A stretch of DNA of 64,000 nucleotides from Camellia lanceoleosa (GCA_025200525.1 CM045760.1:44039932-44103931); one strand, 5' to 3'; counted from the stretch's first letter, positions 1 to 11,336 are shown. Notes: a model not told the origin generated them from the sequence alone. Numbers and translations are program-made.

Positions 1-2406
1 CCGTACCTTGATGACTTTATTGTTGTATTTATTAATGACTTTTTGTTTTACTCCAAAAGTATAGAAGAACATGAACACCATCTGAGACTTGCCCTGCAGA
101 CCCTAAGAGAACAGAAACTGTATGCTAAACTGTCTAAATGTGAGTTTTGGCTTGATCATGTTATGTTTTTGGGGCATGTTGTTAGCAATGATGGAATTTC
201 TGTTGATCCGCAGAAAATTGAAGCTGTAGTGAACTGGCCTAGACCAACAAATGTGACAGAAGTCCGCAGTTTTTTGGGATTGGCTGGATATTATAGAAGA
301 TTTGTCAAAGATTTCTCCAAAATTGCATTACCATTGACTCAACTGACACAGAAAGGGACATCATTTGACTGGACTGACCAGAGGGAATCAGCATTTCAAG
401 AGTTGAAAACTCGACTTGTGACTGCACATGTTCTTACACCCTTAGGTACAGATGGTTATACTGTATTTAGTGATGCTTCTCATAAGGGTTTGGGATGTGT
501 TTTAATGCAGAATGGGAAAGTAATTGCTTATGCTTCCTGACAACTGAGACCACATGAAAAGAACTACCCAACCCATGATCTGGAACTGGCGGCAGTAGTG
601 TTTGCACTGAAAATCTGGCGTCACTATTTGTATGGGGCAACATGTGAAGTATATACCGATCACAAGAGTCTGAAGTACTTCTTCACCCAGAAAGAACTAA
701 ACATGAGACAACGGAGATGGCTAGAACTGATTGAAGATTATGATCTCCAGATTCTGTATCACCCGGGAAAAGCCAATACCGTTGCTGATGCACTGAGCCG
801 GAAGTCGATTGCAAATTTAGCCTGTTTGCTCACTGGACAGAAAGAGTTGCTTCGTGACCTTGAAAAATCTGAGATTGAAGTTGTCTTGAAAGAACAAGGT
901 GGAACAATAGCTGCTATTTCTGCACAACCGGCACTGATTGAAGAAATTAAGAAGAAACAACAACAAGATGACTTCTTGAAGAAGATCATCGAAGAAAAAG
1001 AATCTAAACCGAGATCGGGATTCAAATTTGAAAACAATGTACTGAAATTTCAAGAAAGACTGTGTATACTGAATGACACTGAACTGAGAAGAAGAGTTCT
1101 GCAAGAGGGCCACAATTCAAAATTTTCTATCTACCTAGGGAATACGAAAATGTATCAAGATTTGAAACGGAACTTTTGGTGGCCGGGAATGAAGAAAAAA
1201 ATTGCCGACTTTGTGTCGAAATATCTTCACTGCCAACAAGTCAATGTGGAACATCAGCGACCCGCAGGCTTACTGCAACCCTTATCCATACCGGAGTGGA
1301 AATGGAAGCATATCACGATGGATTTTATCGTTGGTTTGCCTCGCTCCAGAAAAGGAATGGATTCAATTTGGGTTATTGTTAATAGACTGACTAAATCTGC
1401 TCACTTCTTACCTGTCAAGACAATTTATAATGCGGACAAGTTGGCTATACTCTATATTGATGAAATTGTTAGATTGCATGGAGTGCCTGTGTCTATTGTT
1501 TCTGACAGGGATTCGAAGTTTACATCAAGGTTTTGGCAAAGCCTACAGACTGCATTGGGTACTGAATTGAGACTGAGTAGTGCCTACCATCCTCAGATAT
1601 ATGGCCAGTCAGAAAGGACCATCCAGACTCTGGAGGATTTACTGAGAATGTGTGTCCTTGATTTTCAAGGAGATTGGGAAAGTCATTTGCCCTTAGTTGA
1701 ATGTGCCTACAATAATAGCTTTCATTCAAGTATTGGTATGGCGCCTTTCGAGGCATTGTATGGCAGAAAATGTAGATCTCTGATCTGCTGGACAGAAGTT
1801 GGAGATGGGCCTTTGCTTGGGCCCGAGATTGTATATGAAACGACTGAAAAAGTGAAACTAATTCAACAGAGACTGAAAACTGCACAGAGCCGACAGAAAA
1901 GTTATGCGGACGTTAGAAGACGAGACAGAGAATATGAAGTGGGTGATCACGTGTTTGTGAAAGTGACACTAATGAAAGGCCAGACTCGTTTTGGAGTCAA
2001 AGGCAAGTTAGCGCCAAGATATGTCGGGCCGTATGAGGTTATTGAGAAAATCAATCCGATGGCGTATCAAGTTGCGCTCCCTCCTGAAATGGAGCATATG
2101 CATAACGTCTTTCACATTTCTATGTTGAGAGATTATCTTCGGGATCCGTTCCATGTGATTGAGCCTACTCGTGTAGTGTTGAGTGATGACTACACTTACG
2201 AGGAGCGGCCTATACAGATTGTAAACAGACGGATTAAGAAACTGAGAAACAAAGAGATTCCGTTAGTGAAAGTCGACTGGCAAAACCATGGTGGTGTGTA
2301 TGCCACTTGGGAGAGGGAAGATGACATGGCCAAGAGATATCCTGAACTGTTTCCACTGAACCCTGCTTTCTTCCAGAATGAAGGTAACTCGAGTTTAGAG
2401 GACTAA
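1..2406 (+). pseudogene. pol: chromovirus pol: RT end, RNase H, integrase, chromodomain
   Basis: One frame runs from base 1 to the stop at 2404-2406, broken only by TGA at 538-540. That stop sits inside RNase H, where an Arg codon is expected after IAYAS. At the window edge the RT catalytic box reads FIND instead of the usual [YF]IDD, so one catalytic Asp is lost. The thumb/connection motif [12 protein letters not shown] and RNase H ([25 protein letters not shown]) follow. In the integrase the zinc-binding HHCC is damaged: SIYLG replaces the usual SIHPG, and YLHC replaces CxxC. The catalytic core keeps D (HITMDF), D (SDRDSKF) and E (GQSERTIQ). The C-terminus has a chromodomain-like segment. 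The protein would cut and join element cDNA into host DNA, but RT and zinc-finger changes plus the stop argue it is inactive. The lineage assignment is by motif recognition only. Confidence 0.88.
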
Positions 2407-2415
2407 ACTCTTTTT

Positions 2416-2428
2416 AAGGAGGGGAGAC
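2416..2428 (+). other. polypurine tract (PPT) of the chromovirus
   Basis: AAGGAGGGGAGAC lies ten bases after the pol stop and directly before the LTR terminus TGTAATAACC. This is the expected plus-strand priming site. Confidence 0.8.
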
Positions 2429-3485
2429 TGTAATAACCCTCATACTGATCACTGATTAATGCCGATTACTGCTAAATTAAGACCGATTATGGAAAGTAAA
2501 TGAACCGAATTAATTATCGAATCGATCGATTGAAATCCAAATCAATCGATTAATCAGATTCGCTTAATTGCATGTTTATTTGTTTGAATGTTTAGTTATC
2601 TGTTCAGTTTATAGGTTTAAACTGTAAATTGAAGGCCTTATCGGCGGCCGAACCGGAAATCGATTAGTGATTTGTGATCGCCGTAATTTTTGTGATTTAA
2701 TGGTGTATTTACCTAAAATGTGATTAGGAATGATTAAATTAGATTAAAATAAGCTAAATTGCATGAGTTTGACTTATTTACAATTTGACCACTTAGTGGC
2801 CATTATCTACACACCTTGGAGACTCTATCTTGCATTGCACAACACATTTCATCAGCCACTTTTGTCACTCACCACCGAATTGAGAGAGGAAGGAAGTGAG
2901 AGACTTGATTTCATTTGAGGATTGGCTTAAGAACTTGAAGAAATTGAAGTGTAGATTGTCAATTGAGCCTTCATACCTCTAATTCAAGACTTAAGGTAGG
3001 AATCCATCTCCTTGATTGTGCATTTATGTTAATTCTTGCATGGCTTAGAGCTAAATTGAAGTCTAGAGCCAATTCATGGCTTGTAATGTTTTATTGTAGC
3101 TCATTTCATGCATGCATGTGTGTATTGATGAATTTTGAGTTGATTTCATGGCAAATTGTCACATGCAAGTTCATAATTAAGCTTAAGTCCATGTTTTCAA
3201 CTTGTTTTAAAAAGAATAACTCATTAGAGCATGTTTTGAAGTTCTGAAATGGTTTGAATTCATGTATGTTTGCATGTTCTTCATGTTCATGAAAATGGGT
3301 TTGAAATTTGGATTTAATTGACTCACTCTTGGGCTTTAAATTCACAAATTGAGCTTTGTAACTTGTTGTATAGTGAGTTTGGATGTGTTTTCTAGAATTT
3401 GGGTCCAAGAGGTTGAGTTTTGAGCTTTGGAATACTTGGTTTGAGCTTGGAAGGCAAATGTGGAAATTCCAGAATTTGGCTTCTA

Positions 3486-3796
3486 CGCTCGAGCGAAGGA
3501 TTCTATGCTCGAGCGACCATCGTTTCTTCTGAGCTCCGCTCGAGCGAGGGAATGGTGGCTCGAGCGTAAATTTCAAGCTCTCAGCATCTTGGTGCGCGCA
3601 GGTGTATGCTCGAGCGGAGGGACCTACGCTCGAGCGAAGAGCTGTGTCTCACGCTCGAGCGAGCATCGAGCGAGCATCGAGCGTAAAATCTGAGCATCCA
3701 AAGATTTTTATCAGAGCACGCAACGCCGAGCGACGGAATCCACGCCGAGCGGGCCTTTGTTCGCATGTCCGCCGAAGCGAAAGCCTCACTCGAGCG
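3486..3796. repeat. interspersed CGCTCGAGCG palindrome array in LTR-D
   Basis: The core GCTCGAGCG, usually as the self-complementary CGCTCGAGCG, occurs at 3486-3495, 3507-3515, 3537-3546, 3558-3566, 3608-3616, 3627-3636 and 3652-3661, and as CTCGAGCG at 3789-3796. Degenerate forms such as ATCGAGCG and GCCGAGCG lie between. Spacing is irregular, about 19-50 bp in the dense part. The same block is in the two other LTRs of this family, so it belongs to the family and not to this one copy. Confidence 0.85.
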
Positions 3797-4440
3797 AGAC
3801 CCCTGTTTTCAGCAAAATTTGTTAAGTGTTCCAAAGTACATCTTTGCATCCTCTTTCCATCCTAGGCATTCCTAGGGCATATTTAAGGCATCTTAAAGAG
3901 GATATAGATGTAGAACACACCAAGGCAATCTAGGGATTAAATGATTATCTTTCCCAACTGTATAGCTTAGTGTGTGTTCAATCTGTTAACTGTATAGGGT
4001 TGGCATTTCGAGGAGACGCTCTAGTTCACTATAGCCCAGAACTCTGTGAGTAACAATTGTATAAAGATATGTTCAAATGATTATTTCTGAACGCTGAACT
4101 GAACTGTTTACTGAACTGATATTGATTACTAAATGAATGTATGTCCTTTATTTCTGAACTGTACTGTAGCATCCTTAGCACCTACTGTTTACTATTATCA
4201 TAGAGATCTCGCCGGTTCCTCGTCGGAACCATTATCAAGTATCGATTGATGGCCATCATTACTGTTCGGTCTTTTAAGACCTACTGTTATTGTCATGCTA
4301 ATGGATGTACCACATATGACTATTTACTGTATTGAACTACTGATATACTGAATTAATTGAACTGTTTTCATTACCATAAGGACATTCATTCTAAACCCCT
4401 TTACGCTTTATGTTATTCACTGGGCTTTAACTCACTGCTC

Positions 4441-4450
4441 ATATATATAT
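4441..4450 (+). promoter_or_regulatory. putative LTR TATA box
   Basis: ATATATATAT is followed by GTAGGTG. A TATA-like stretch followed by GTAGGTG stands at the equivalent place in both related LTRs (57921-57933 and 63472-63480), each time shortly after CACTGGGCTT. This would place the palindrome block in U3. Transcription start is inferred, not shown. Confidence 0.45.
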
Positions 4451-4885
4451 GTAGGTGTATAGGCACCGGATCAAAGCTAGAGGTGTCGGGGTATCTCCAG
4501 TTTTGTCAAGCCAACCTATGTGCCTCACTGCGAGGTTCCGAGCCTGCTTTGCTAAGGCTTAGGGGTGTTTTAGCTGTCTCCCTTCAGATCGCTTTTGTCT
4601 CATCAGATAGATCAGATTTTGTACCGCATCAGCATCAGAATGGGGATTAAGTCCCTGGTTCACTGAATGACATGTATGTATATGGACTGTTCTGTAAATA
4701 TGTATGAAAAATCTTTTGGCACACAGACTGTCACAACTTATTGGACATTGTCTATTTACTGTATTGGCTTCCGCCAAGCCCCTGTACTCTGTTTTACTGT
4801 GTTACTGTTAAGCAGGCCTTCGGTAATTTAGGATTACTGGCCGGTTACGGTGCTAAACCTATAGGGGCGGGTTTGGGTCGTGACA

Positions 4886-5929
4886 ATATGCAATGACTGT
4901 TTCATTTTGCATAAAAACGCAACCTAAACTATTGTATAAGGCATCACTATAAATTACAAACCTATTCGTTCCCATAGGGAATGCTAGTATAGGAGCTGTC
5001 ATAAGTCTATTTTTCAACTCTTGGAAGCAACGTTCCTACTTGTTAGTCCATTCAAAGGGTGCATTTTCTGAGTTAGCTGGGTCAAGGGCGATGCTATCTT
5101 CAAGAAATCTTGCATGAAGCGTCGATAATAGTCGGCTAGACCCAAGAAGGTTCGAATCTCAAACATGTTAGTAGGTCGTGACCAATCCACAATTGATGTA
5201 ACTTTTTGGGGGTCAACCGAAATGACATCCTTGTTAATGATGTGACTGAGGAAGTGTATACTAGTAATCTAGAATTCGCATTTCTTCAACTTGGCATAAA
5301 GTTTGTGATCGCGTAGTGTCTATAGGACTCTTCGCAAGTGGTGTTCATGATCTTCTGGTTGATTTGGAGTATATGAGAATGTCGTCAATGACAAACTCAT
5401 CAAGATAGGGTTTGAACACCCGATTCACGAGGTCCATAAAGGCTGCTAGAGCATTTGTGACGCCAAATGGCATGACGAGGAACTCGTAACACCCGTAATG
5501 TGTTCTGAATGGAAGTTTTTCGATACTTTCCGTTTTGACTTTTAGTTTATGATAGTCGAAACGCAAATCGATTTTCGAGAATACTTGGGCACTTTGAAGT
5601 TGATCGAACAAGTCATCGATTCGTGGCAGGGGGTATCGATCCTTGATTGTGACCTTGTTTAATTCTTGATAATTGATACACAATCTCATTGTACCATCCT
5701 TCTTCTTTACGAACAGTACTGAAGCTCCCTAGGGTGAGGTACTTGGTCGAATAAAGTCTTTGCCCAGTAGTTTCTGGAGTTGGGTCTTCAATTCTTTCAA
5801 TTCCATCATTGACATGTGGTAAGGGGCTTTTAATATTGGATAGGTACCAGGTTAAGTTTCAATGGTGAATTTGATTTCCCAGCCAACCAGGGTACCAAGT
5901 AAATTTCCAGGAAAGACATCTGAAAATTC
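4886..5929 (-). pseudogene. pol: gypsy reverse transcriptase and RNase H start
   Basis: Minus-strand translation from about 5929 down gives a gypsy [54 protein letters not shown], and the catalytic box FVIDD with both Asp kept. After about 5345 the frame is repeatedly broken, but the motifs FLGLADYYRRF and PLTQLTQK are readable down to about 4990. Stop codons lie between the protease and RT blocks and within the fingers region. It is truncated by the chromovirus insertion before RNase H is complete. It would copy element RNA into cDNA if intact; the stops argue it is dead. Confidence 0.85.
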
Positions 5930-7474
5930 TTAAACCAGGGGTATTACATCAAGTGTGGGGGCCTCTAGTTGAGTATCAATCACATAACAGATATAACTAC
6001 AACAACCCTTTCTTAGAAGTCGTTGGGCTATCATGGAGGATTTAACACATGGAGGGGTGGAAACTCCAGTTCCATCAAAGACAAGCTTGAGTTGGTTTGG
6101 TAACCGAAGGGAGACCTTTTTGACTTCGCAATTGATAGAGGTGTGATTAGTAGCCAACCAATCCATTTCTAAGATCACATCAAAGTGACCAATGCGGAGG
6201 GGAATCAAATATACGTATAATGTTTCATTTTTTAAGGATATAGCACAAGATTTGTACATTTCAGTACCAAGGGCAGAATTACCAGAAGGAAAAGACACAA
6301 ATAGTATATATCCTAAGGGTTCTGGTGTTGATGCTAACTTGGAAGCAAAGTGTGGTGTAAGAAAAGAATGAGTTGAATCAGAGTCAATGAGGACATGAGT
6401 TAAATGACCACAAACAGAAAGTGTACATGACACAATATTCTCGATAACCTCTGGGTTTCCAAGCACCAAGGCGAAAGCTCTTCCTTGGTATTTTTGGTCC
6501 TTTTTCACTCCTCCATGTACTGCGGGTTTTAGGGCTGGTTCAGAGGGGCTTGCTACAGGATTAGTAAACTTTGGACAATCTCGTAGCAAGTGGCCAACTT
6601 GACCGCATCTAAAGCATGCTCCCGTGCTTTGATGACATTGTCCCCAATAAGCCTTCCCACACGTAGGGCAATTTGGAATGGTGCCACTTCTAGGGTTAGT
6701 AGGACCTTGATTGCGTAGATTAGTTGAACCTGTATTTACCTTCTTGGGAGGTGCAGCACCAGATTTTCTATGATCTCTTTCCCAAAATCGCTTCTTTTGA
6801 CTTGGTTTCCCAGAACGCAAGGCTTTAATTCTTTTTTCGGCAATGCATGCTCAATCCACCACTCCTACATATGTTGGCATCTTCAGAACTTCAATCTTGT
6901 TTCTGATGTCATCATCTACGCCAGCTGCGAACTTCCTAGCTTTCCGGGCTTCAGTGGAAATGACATATGTTGCGAATCGGGCTAGTTGAGTGAACTTGCT
7001 TTCATATGCGGCCACCGACATTGTTCCTTGTTTTAGATGTATGAATTTCGATGCTTTTTGTTCTCACAGTGAATCCAGAAAGTATTTTTTGCAAAATACG
7101 TCCAAGAATCTTGCCGAAGTCACGATTTCTTCTTTTTCCAAGGTAAGAAGCCACCATTCCTGCTTATCATCTTTGAAAGTGAAAGTAGCAAAAGTTACCT
7201 TCTGACTTTCTACGCAAGGCAGCGTGCGAAAAATCTTTTCCATGTCCATAACCCAAGGTTTTGCTATCAAAGGGTTTGAACCGCCGGTGAATGTGGTGGG
7301 CTTCAGATCCTGGAATTGTTTTATTGTAACCAGCTCTTCTCGTCGTTCTGACATTCTATAGTTTATGTTGGTTTGCAGGGCCTGCAAAAAGTTGGTAACT
7401 GTTCTTTTCATAATTTTTTCCATTGACTCAGTTCCACTGACAGATGACCCAGTCTTGTTACTATCATTGGCCAT
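5930..7474 (-). pseudogene. gag: gypsy gag-protease
   Basis: The start codon at 7474 opens a gag with the retrotransposon capsid pattern (PTTFTGGSNP, AKPWVMDMEKIF, KQEWW). A TGA after FLDSL near 7064 replaces an expected Arg codon. The frame can be followed through a second block (MSVAAYESKF, ARKFAAGVDDDI) to the nucleocapsid knuckle CFRCGQVGHLLRDC at about 6577-6618, a proper CX2CX4HX4C. The protease motif reads LIDSDSTHSF where families have IDSGSTHSF, so the glycine of the catalytic DSG is lost. The frame closes at 5930. Gag forms the particle and the protease would cut the polyprotein. Several stops and the altered active site mark a pseudogene. Confidence 0.87.
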
Positions 7475-7778
7475 TACTTCAAGGTAAATTTAGTAGAAAT
7501 AATTTAATGAACACGACATCATATGTATAAAGCATCATATAGATATATATATATATATATATAGAACACTTGCTTTCCTTGATACAAATATAGTGTTAGT
7601 ACTACATTCTTATCCAAAAGTTAAAAGTTATGTTAGTGTCTAATCCTTGAGTACAAAAAATAAGGATTAGAACTAATCATGGTTAGCTCACAAAACAAAG
7701 AAAAAACAAAAGGATCCTCCTCTCCAGCATCTAGTCGGATAGCCATGGAAAGTACTGTTGCATGAGAACCTCGAATTC

Positions 7779-8396
7779 TCATTCTAGCTGCACTACCCCG
7801 AAACAGACCCATGCTGCATGAACTGTATAAAGAGGGACGGACTGTAGGTATCCCCAAAGCGTTCGATCGACAATCCACCTAGGTGTCTCAATATATGTTA
7901 AGTCATTGCTAAAGTCAACATTGTGGACATTAATAATGTCTAGAGAGTTGGGGACATCAGTGAGTACGTAGTCACCGGGGAAAACATTTCCTCTCCTCTC
8001 AGCAAAATGCGGGGGCAAAGGGCCAACTATATAGTGAGTGCGGTCAAACCTTGGAGCAAGACCGACCACGTGGATAGGTCCGAGATACCGTCCTCACGCA
8101 TATGCACGGCTCTACCTCCATGATAGGTATGTTATATCATCAGGATCGGCCTGTACATATATTGGCCATCCCATCAATTGGTTAAGGCCCGGATGTAGTC
8201 GCCTTACTATGTCTTTAGAGTCTTACCATCCTTCTGGCGAGGCGGAGGCATAGTGCACTCCTAAGATCCCCTCCAAACACATAGCCTCGAGTTCATTCCA
8301 GAATGCCTCACTAAGAATGAACTCGGACATCTCTACATCACCAACATTAGTCATGGTACAAACGTAAGATTCTACAGAGAAGGACTGACGTTGCAT
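7779..8396 (-). pseudogene. unidentified ORF between PBS and gag
   Basis: A frame opens at ATG 8396 (MQRQSFSVES) and runs about 205 codons to 7779, with in-frame stops TAA (8223-8225), TAG and TGA. I do not recognise the product. It contains MSEFILSEAFWNELEAMC, then PGLNQLMGWPIYVQADPDD, then PPHFAERRGNVFPGDYVLTD and YIETPRWIVDRTLWGY. It is not low-complexity and does not look like gag, protease or RT. It lies on the element's coding strand between the PBS and the gag ATG (7474), where gypsy elements normally have only a short leader. It could be a captured host gene fragment, an element-specific extra ORF, or an older nested insert. Confidence refers to the presence of a decayed coding frame, not its function. 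Confidence 0.5.
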
Positions 8397-8415
8397 GTAA
8401 AAGCGATTTATTTCT

Positions 8416-8416
<1 letters not shown>

Positions 8417-8459
<43 letters not shown>
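8417..8459. repeat. (ATT)n microsatellite
   Basis: About 14 perfect ATT units lie between the PBS and the unidentified ORF of the reverse gypsy element. Confidence 0.95.
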
Positions 8460-8485
8460 TGTTTGGTTGGTTGGTTGAAACCATT

Positions 8486-8497
8486 GCTCTGATACCG
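8486..8497 (-). other. primer binding site, initiator tRNA-Met type
   Basis: The minus strand reads CGGTATCAGAGC, 11 of 12 bases matching TGGTATCAGAGC, the complement of the plant initiator tRNA-Met 3' end. It starts four bases inside the LTR terminus, as expected, and fixes the orientation of this element. Confidence 0.85.
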
Positions 8498-8501
8498 TTT
8501 T

Positions 8502-10356
8502 TGTTATGAACCAACCCCTGGACGCTTAGGATTGGAATCACAACTTATTAAATAATTCTCATTTTACCAAATTAAGTGGCGTAAGCAGAAGTGAAATAAA
8601 AAGTGAGAAAATAATTAAAGAGATAATTAATTTTATGAATTACCCTACTAGTTAAATAAAAAGGAAATTCATCCATTGGCTTTTATTATATTATGATTTG
8701 GTGACAAACAATAAAACGAAGGAAAGTAAGAAAAGAAAAAAATAAAAAATAAATGTCCGCAACAAGTTCTGTGCTGGTCTACTACATGAGGTCATAATCC
8801 TTCCTTATATTTCATCACCTGAAAGGGGTAATAGCTATAAACACATAGCAGAGTGAGAGAAATTATGCCAAGAGCGTAGGACTAAAAAATAAACATGGAT
8901 AGTTATTTAATGCTAAAACATTAAACATAACTTACTTTGAATAAACAAATTATCTAAGTGACATAAACTGAAATTCAGAAATTATGTAGATAAATAATCA
9001 TAACCACAGTACAAAACAGAATAGAACAGAGATCGTTGGGGTGAAAATCAGAACAGAAGTCAATGGATCAATGATAAACAGAAGGCCACAAAATAACCAA
9101 GGAGAGGCTAATAGTTATTTAAGTTCCTCAAAGCCTAAAACCCCGTGGTTGTACTTACCAAAAATAAATATTTATATAATCTTTGTCAAATAATTTCTAA
9201 AATTTAAACAAACATATCCATGGATTTTAATTTAAGCAAATAGAGTTTAGAAAATTATTAACGTATTTGAAATCTAAATATAAGTTATAAAACATAACTT
9301 GTATAAAATAAATTATGGTAATTCAAAATATACGTAAAATATATTATAGTAAATCAAGGTATAATATAACTCACCTTGATATTACTTCTTACTGTTTCTC
9401 TCATATTTTTGCCGGCTTTTTGAGACTATTCTCTCTTTTTTTATATATATATTTTATTTATTGACTTCATAGCCTTTTCTTATATATACAATGACGAATC
9501 AAGATCCCCTCATTGAATTCTCTCATTCACTTCCTACTTGCAAAGCTATTGGGTTTACTTTTGGATCTAATTTTGATGATCTGAACCATTCACATTTTAC
9601 GATTTATTGAGTATATCATATCTGTAAAAAATCAAGTTGATCAGATATCAAAAACTATATATTCGAATCATCAAACTAAAAATTATTTTTTTAAAAAATT
9701 TAATAAATAGTTTTCCGAACACATGCTTTCTGATATTCGATCAACTTGATTTTTTATAAGTATGATATACTCAATAAATTTTAAAATATGAACGGTTCAA
9801 ATCATTGAAATTGAGCCAAAAATTGAGCCCAATAACTTTGTAAGTAAAAAGTGAAGGAGAGAACTCAAGTAGAGGATCTTGATTCATCATGGGTGATGAA
9901 TCACCTTGTAATGATGCCTCTAAATTGATGACTCACCCCCTATGTGCTAGATAGCACAGATGCCTCAACTATCATCCTCTAGCATTTGCACACCCTCTCA
10001 AATTAATTGTTGTGTTAACTTGGCCTCCAAGTAAAATATATTCATCATATTTTTTGATAAATCAATGTCAAATTAAAAGTTAGTTTGGGATATTTTAAAA
10101 AAATATATTTTTTGACTTATTGACTTATATGGATTGGATTTGGGTTGAGTTTGATGTGATGTGTTTGAGAGGTGATGTGATTTAAATAAGATAATATGAC
10201 TTAAATAGGATAGTGACTTTTTGTATTATTTAGTAGATACCAAACTTGACCTAAATTATATCTTTAACACGTATAGCTATATAATTAGATATATTATTAT
10301 TATTTATTTATTTATTAGTAATAACATCATATTAATTAAATATTTAAGGTGTTACA
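8502..10356 (-). repeat. 5' LTR of reverse gypsy element
   Basis: On the minus strand it runs from TGTAACACC (10356) to TTCATAACA (8502), about 1855 bp including a nested foldback element of about 400 bp. The inner edge is fixed by the adjacent PBS. The outer edge is inferred from the TG...CA ends, because the partner LTR is absent. A TATA-like run lies at about 9443-9462. Confidence 0.65.
9491..9890. mobile_element. foldback element with long inverted arms
   Basis: The left arm begins ATGACGAATCAAGATCC and the right arm, reverse-complemented, begins ATGATGAATCAAGATCC. Similarity continues through 'CAAAG(C/T)TATTGGG' and 'TTTATTGAGTATATCATA', giving arms of nearly 200 bp that can pair over almost the whole element. 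It has no ORF. No clear TSD was found. It resembles a MITE or foldback inserted into the LTR. Confidence 0.7.
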
Positions 10357-11336
10357 CAAAAATTATCTTCTTTTTTTTTTTTTTTTTGGGTAAGGAGTCG
10401 AGCTAACTACTTTATGCTAATAATGATATGCTCGACTACATTTATTTTTTTCCCAGTTCTCAATTCTTTTTGGACCACCAACAACTTGGCACGTGGCAAA
10501 GCTTCCTATGGAAACTTTGGTGACCTTCCTCCCTTTTTTCTCATTAGTAATCTCGAAAAATCATAAAACATTACGTATGTAATAATCTGAACCAATGATA
10601 TAATAGAAAATCATATAACATTACTTATGTAATAATCTGAACAAATGATATAATAGAAAATTTTGTTCTTAAAATATGATAATTTACCATTGTTAAGTAG
10701 TTTGGAAGCAAGGAATAATCCGATTAATATAAATTATAATCTTTTAATTGTCAAAATATCACAAAGTACAATTTGGAAAAATTAAGAAAAAAATTTCAAA
10801 ATTTGAACCTTATAACAAAATAAATTCTAAATTTTTAATTTTATCAATTTGAAACTTAAGTTTTTGATTTATTTTTAATCTAAATTATTTGTCTATTTTT
10901 ATTAATTAAAATCAATAAAAAAAATAGATATTTTAGTTATTGAAATCGATAAAAAGAGTATTTTAGATATTATATATATACAATTTAATGATTAATTTTA
11001 TTTTTTTTTTTTATCAATTTTACTTAACAAAAGAAGGGGAATGACTTATATTGAAAACAAAGTAAAATATTAAGATTTAAATTGATAAAACTAAAAAATA
11101 AAAATTTATTATGAGTTGTTTTGGAAAGTTAGCTAAAAGTTAACTTTTTGATTTTTTTTAAATTTTTTTCAAAAAAAGTGTAAAAAAATAAAGAGATAAT
11201 ATAACTCAAAATAGATTAAAAATCAAAAATTAATTTTTAACCAAGTTTCTAAATTAGGCCTATGTTAAGACTAAATTTTTGAGGGGTTTTTTTTTTTTTT
11301 TTAATTATAAATTGTCTCTAAAATTTCTACTAATAA
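10357..11336. other. intergenic AT-rich DNA with MITE remnant
   Basis: No coding signal. Around 10078-10250 a degenerate MITE-like segment runs from GTTAGTTTGGGATA to ACCAAACTTGACC. It contains the phrase TTTAAATAAGATAATATGAC, also found at 20310 and 20500. A direct repeat of about 55 bp occurs at 10560-10660 (units contain AATAATCTGAACAAATGATA). Poly-T lies at 10371-10387. Confidence 0.5.

Larger units (their letters stand above)
1..4885 (+). mobile_element. Ty3/gypsy chromovirus (Tekay-like), 3' half with 3' LTR
   Basis: The window opens inside the reverse transcriptase of a forward-strand Ty3/gypsy element. RNase H, integrase, a chromodomain-like tail, a polypurine tract and a complete 2457-bp LTR follow in order. 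Domain order RT-RNH-IN marks Ty3/gypsy. The tail after integrase (about residues 735-795 of the frame starting at base 1) has the VKVxW...ATWE...YPELF pattern of plant Tekay/Del chromoviruses. The left part lies outside the window. The right end abuts a reverse-strand gypsy element in the middle of its pol, so this element most likely inserted there. The second TSD copy is outside the window. ATATG follows the LTR at 4886-4890. Confidence 0.9.
2429..4885 (+). repeat. 3' LTR of the chromovirus (LTR-D)
   Basis: It begins TGTAATAACC and ends GGGTCGTGACA, giving TG...CA ends and 2457 bp. Two relatives in this window (51665-58333 after removing a nested insert, 2464 bp; 61448-63927, 2480 bp) share the same ends, length and internal landmarks. 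Those landmarks are 'CCTTATCGGCG' near 2637, a palindrome-rich block at 3486-3796, and 'CACTGGGCTTTA' before a TATA-like stretch at 4441. Confidence 0.92.
4886..10356 (-). mobile_element. reverse-strand Ty3/gypsy element, 5' LTR to RT/RNase H
   Basis: Read on the minus strand: LTR (10356 to 8502), PBS (8497-8486), an unidentified ORF, gag with CCHC knuckle, protease, reverse transcriptase, and the start of RNase H. It is truncated at 4886, where the forward chromovirus LTR ends. Each coding block carries nonsense codons. Its 3' LTR is not in the window. A foldback element (9491-9890) is nested in the LTR. Confidence 0.85.

Noticed and set aside
3486..3796. CRISPR-like reading of the CTCGAGCG blocks
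   Set aside because: The repeats are only 8-16 bp with short, irregular spacers, and the context is a plant LTR.
3106..3865. Several ORFs (60-156 aa) across the LTR palindrome block
   Set aside because: They run on both strands through LTR non-coding sequence and reflect the repeated GCTCGAGCG codons (Ala/Arg/Ser/Glu).
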